Source: Mya arenaria
Taxonomy: Eukaryota > Mollusca > Bivalvia > Myida > Myidae
Assembly: GCF_026914265.1 (NCBI RefSeq)
Contig: NC_069124.1
Location: forward strand, 10,743,723-10,807,722
Length of the DNA stretch: 64,000 bases
Direction of reading: 5' to 3'
Part shown: positions 60,201 through 64,000 of the stretch, piece after piece
Numbering within the stretch: position 1 is the first letter of the stretch
How the letters are laid out: each line of letters begins with the position of its first letter
Translations under genes and position numbers: made by a program
The notes under the pieces: model-generated
Databases searched by the model: none
Told to the model about the DNA's origin: nothing
The model's input: only the letters and a program-made list of their open reading frames with translations

Positions 60201-63200
60201 GTTTAGTTTGTTATTATTTATTTTAGCTTGGTGAAACTTTATTTGAATCACTCTCGATAAACGATAAAACATTTAGTTGCTTATATATTTCTATTCACTA
60301 TACAGGGTGACATTATTGAGTTCATCTGCAATGTGCGAGTGTTATCTGTAAAGCATGCCAACAAGCAGATAAAGCTTGCCTCCGACCTTCTAACCTTCGC
60401 TGTAAAACGACACCAAAGCCGTATGAGCCTAGAGGCTGACCAGCAGTTCCTTGACTCGGAATCGCTCACAGATTTAGAGGTACGTTCATCACTGGTTAGG
60501 CTATTCCTTTCCTTTACATTTTGGCTTGTCTGATATCTGAAAAAAAAAATCCTAGTATTGACATAGTCTTAGTATTGTCATTCGTACCAACCTCATCAGG
60601 GAGACCACTGACCTTTGATATAATTTTCAACAAATGAATGATACAGACAAGCACTGGCATTGGCCTGTGATGCTCTTTTACATGTTGTTGTTGGTGTACA
60701 TTCGACATAAGATGTTAAGTATATAAGTGGTGGTGCTAGAGATGTTTATGTCTTTTATTTTAAGTTTTCCTGCTTTTTGAAGAAAAAATTCTAGGTATTC
60801 AATTGTCATAGCCTGGGTGTCACCAGAGCCTTATTCCAAAACATTTACTTTGTCAGTAATTCAAATCTTAGAAATATATAAATGAAATAAAATATGTTAA
60901 ACAAGGCACACATGTGTAGCACGGTCCATAACTCTGGCTTTAATAATTGTTGAGTTATGCCCTTTATTGGACTAAGAAGAATAATAGACTAGCATTGGTA
61001 TTCTTCATTACAGCACTCTTGTTTTCTGGTTTTCCAACAACAATTTTATTATAGTAAAATCTTAAATCTACTGGGTCGAGTTGCTTAAGCATTATCGAGC
61101 ACTTAACACTCAATTAGCAGAGAGCGTCACATAGGTCTATCTATTTTTATTCGGGTTATTGCTAAGGTAAGGATGGCTCTAATATTGTGCTGTTTGGCCC
61201 TCTCTGTCTACACAACTCAACCCTGAACTCTGCTGACTTGTGATTACCTTTCCTTTCCAGTTTGAAATTAAAGATTCAGACTTAGACAATAATGATGATG
61301 CGGGTGATTTCATCAACATCAATTTGAAAGAATCCCCCAAGGTCAGCAACAACAGCAGCAACAGTAACACCAACGCTGTCGACAATGTCGCCATGCCAAG
61401 CAAACCAGAGTCACAGAAACTCAGTGAAAAATTGGGAAGGAAAATTCAATCTGGCAAGCGTAAACTTCTTGGAATGCGTGGGAATGGGCAGAGTCATGAG
61501 GGGGACAGAAATACTGGAAATTCTGTGGACAGTAAGGGTGTGGCCATTGATGAAGACATTGGGTCTGGTACGAATTTTGGAACCAGTCCATCCGCTGGTG
61601 AAATAAGGAATGGTTCGCAGAGCGCTAAGTCATCACCACTCAAACAAGTGAAGGTTGATAAGCGACAAAGAGCGTTCAGTGATACAAGTCTGAATAGGGC
61701 ATGTTAATTTTTATTGTTTATTTTGGAAGTAATAGTAAGGAAATTCTAAGGATTATAATTATTCACTGATAGAAAATGCAAATATATAAAGCTTAATTCC
61801 TGACGAAGGACATATAGTCCCTTAATAATCTAATAAAAATCTTTCAGTTACCATATGATATAAGGTTTTAAAAATGATCAAATACATGGACAGAAATGGT
61901 TTTCGAACCAGCTTATTAATTAGTTATAAATGAGGATGTTGTTTTCTTTCACAGCAAAACCTTGATGGAGACTCTGGCAGTGTGTCGAGTGATGCTGGTA
62001 GTTATGGCAACCATTTACAAGAATTACGAGCTGGTGAAATCTCCACTAGAGAGTTGGAATTTGGCACTGTAAGTCTTGCATTATTAAATGCAATCTGGTA
62101 TTCAAATATCATTTATAATAATGTTTGATGATAATTTTTGGTACAAGTATTCTCCATGTATCTTTATAAAAGTACTGTTATAAAAATTGTTTTCTCAAAG
62201 TTTTGCCTTCAATCCTTAAATATAACTTAGCCATCTTTGAAACTGAATCATTTAAAGCATTTTTTATTATAAACTTAGAATTGTATTCGGTTTTCTGTTT
62301 GAATTCTCATCCAGATGTACATATTAATAATTACTGGTGCATTCAGGGCTGGTAGAGTTTACACTCCTTCATGTAATGGCACGCTCAATTGGAACTCTTA
62401 ACATCTCTGTTTTAAGGATCCCGAGTGGAATGAGGAGTTTGAATTTGCCTGTACAGATGAGGATCGTTACGTGAACGTGTGTGTCTGGTGTCGTTTGCTG
62501 CAGGTCGGCAGGGCAACAAAACAACCAATCGAAAGGATGAAAGATCCGGAACTTGTTAAACAGACACCACCAACAGATGAACTTCCATACTACAATGTGA
62601 CCACAAAAATAGGATATGTGAGCTTTTAACATAATTTGCATTATCTATTTGACATGATACATGTACACATAAACCCTTATTTATATATATTTAAAATAAG
62701 TTAAGATTTTAATGTTAAATGCCAGTGTGCTATTGTAGTAAATGGTATTTGCTGTTGTCCATTATAGGTTAGTATCCCCTTATCTGACATAGTGGCAGGC
62801 TGCCTGCTGACGTTACAAGGTGACACACAGTACACGATATATCTCCATCCCCCGGAAGAAACCATCACAGCCACGTATGCCACGGTTCAGATAAATAATT
62901 CACTATTTCATTGCTAAAAATGTTTAGATTTATATCTTTGTTTAATTGTACAGTTTTATATTATAACTATGTACAAAATAACACAATGGAAATGTAATGC
63001 ACGTATAGAATTCTACAAAAGTTGTCATTTAACATAAAAAATTATGAAACAAGTTTAGGAAATGTTATAAATCGAGGCTTTGGCAAGTTTATACTTTTCC
63101 AATAGATGCATTTTATAAATTTTTGTTCATATTTCTTTAATATTTTGTTCCCTTAAATTGTAGGGTGAAATGATGTCTATGTCAAGGTATATTACCGGTA

Positions 63201-63420
63201 CACTAGTGAAATACGTATTGACAATTAACAATTTCAGAAGAGCCAAAGTAGCGTATGCGAGCCATGCTGGGTTTGACCGCACCATTTGCCAAGGGGACAT
63301 CACACTGTCGTTTGCACACCAACCGTTTAAGGAGGTGGAGAAGAAGGAGAGAAGGAAGATTATTAACAATGTACTTAACCCGCCACCCCAAAGACTGAGG
63401 GCCATGTCTGTCCCACTGGT
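54240..63420 (+). CDS. PDZD8: PDZ domain-containing protein 8 orthologue, 5' portion (15 exons)
   Basis: Coding exons: 54,240-54,389; 54,852-55,024; 55,651-55,729; 55,881-55,973; 56,248-56,424; 56,783-56,863; 58,217-58,430; 58,960-59,054; 59,535-59,624; 60,306-60,479; 61,261-61,698; 61,955-62,068; 62,417-62,617; 62,768-62,874; 63,238-63,420. Phases agree throughout, giving 789 residues before the next, unseen exon. Domains: membrane anchor (residues 1-22); SMP lipid-transfer domain (about 87-272: FNELKDTARVRRWMARKLNV, VEFEEML, GGFRLTLDVDIIFG, THWSFSFYDDPRMDFEV); a C2-like region (GKLSVKVLRCSRLQELDRNS); PDZ (about 330-430: VLPASPAAEAGLCRVGDIIE); a disordered Asn/Ser-rich linker (exon 11); and a second C2-like region (DPEWNEEFEF to GFDRTICQGDITLSF). 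In animals PDZD8 sits in the ER membrane at contact sites with mitochondria and late endosomes and moves lipids. The C1 and coiled-coil parts lie beyond the window. Intron 11 has a GC donor. Confidence 0.9.
56889..58022. repeat. Tandem ~180-bp repeat element in PDZD8 intron 6
   Basis: About six units of 167-190 bp, each with CTGGTTAAGGTTTTGCATG, AATATCTCAGCAACTACTTG, TATTGCATTGAGACTTTATA and CCAAGTAAGATAACTCTAG. The block opens with GGAGAGCTATACTACTCACC and GCGTCGGCGTCGGCGTCACC, and closes with GGCGGAATAGTGGAGCGCGC and TGTGACAGCTCTTGTTT. The distinct head and tail suggest a mobile element with an expandable tandem core. I believe similar repeats are common in bivalves, from memory, not a search. 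Confidence 0.8.
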
Positions 63421-63720
63421 GTAAGTGTGGGTCTGAGATAGCTGTATAAAAATGATGTCCTTACGCAGGAAAACTCATTAAAAATGTACTTAACCTACCA
63501 CCCCAAAGACTAAGGGCCATGTCTGTCCCACTGGTGTAAGTGTAGATCTTAGACAGCGTATATATGTCGTTACACAGGAAAACTCATTACAAATGTACTC
63601 AACCCACCAGCCCAGAGACTGAGGGCTAAGACTGTCCCACTAGTGTAAGTGTGGTTCTCAGAAAATGCATATATATCCTTACAGATGAGATATCATTAAC
63701 AATGTGTTTATTCCTCCAGC
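63353..63720. repeat. Tandem triplication of a PDZD8 exon end with its donor site
   Basis: The last ~70 bases of exon 15 plus its donor (CCCACTGGT|GTAAGTGT) and about 45 bases of intron are repeated at 63,480-63,590 and 63,590-63,700, with a fourth decayed start at 63,700-63,730. Copies 2 and 3 keep GTAAGTGT donors at 63,537 and 63,645, and each has an acceptor-like TTACGCAG or TTACACAG before it. If spliced in after exon 15, copy 2 would meet a stop at once (GAAAACTCATTAA). Confidence 0.8.
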
Positions 63721-64000
63721 CCCATGCTTAAGCTTATTTATCCAAATCTGTAAACTTAATCATTTCAACACACACAACTAATGTGTTGAAGAAGGGTGAT
63801 ATGTAAGACTGAATACTACTCCCACCTCTGCTGGATTGTAACTGCCATCCTTTTATGACATGAATAAACATTGAGTGAGGAGACTTGTTATATTTTAAAT
63901 CATATATGACCATTTTTTTTTGGTAAAGTGCTGATATGTTATGGCAATTGGAGTTGTGATAAAAAATGTCTAGCTACTTATGAGTATATCTTGATCTTTT

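Overview
The window reads as nuclear DNA of a bivalve mollusc (inference). It is AT-rich and full of introns. It carries many short inverted-repeat elements, LINE pieces, microsatellites and minisatellites, and its host genes include a PDZD8 orthologue and a mollusc-style IL-17-like pair. All gene models below were built by eye from splice sites, phase and paralogue comparison. No transcript, database search or alignment program was used.

Layout. (1) 1-28,250 holds two tandem, same-strand copies of a four-exon gene for a type II membrane glycosyltransferase-like protein: copy A at 2,914-9,017 (373 aa) and copy B at 18,028-28,208 (371 aa). Both look intact. Between and inside them lie a decayed extra terminal exon, three arrays of minisatellites, a 3-kb GGCCGC-rich satellite block, a LINE split by a MITE, a 486-bp palindromic MITE just upstream of copy B, a 152-bp palindrome with an 8-bp target duplication, and a 1.9-kb foldback element. 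(2) 28,250-34,290 is a graveyard of mobile elements: a Crypton-like recombinase piece, a MITE, a 2-kb LINE, and a fossil Ty3/Gypsy pol region. (3) 34,290-47,450 is a tandem segmental duplication. Each unit is 23/46-bp minisatellite, then 31-bp minisatellite, then an IL-17-like gene, then a hairpin element. The first gene (39,664-41,093) is open. The second (44,616-46,105) has a 2-bp deletion and looks like a young pseudogene. A MITE in the second unit is absent from the matching site of the first, which gives a clean empty site. (4) 47,450-54,200 has LINE pieces and no convincing host gene. (5) 54,240 to the right edge is the 5' portion of a PDZD8 orthologue: 15 coding exons covering the membrane anchor, SMP lipid-transfer domain, C2 and PDZ domains. 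The gene runs out of the window.

How the parts relate. The three gene sets have unrelated jobs: Golgi-type glycosylation, secreted cytokine signalling, and ER contact-site lipid transfer. What unites the window is its mode of change: tandem gene duplication, local gene conversion (copy A and B exon 2), large copy-number changes of minisatellites inside introns and upstream of genes, and several families of hairpin-forming elements. I did not find a CRISPR array, a tRNA or rRNA gene, or an operon-like system.
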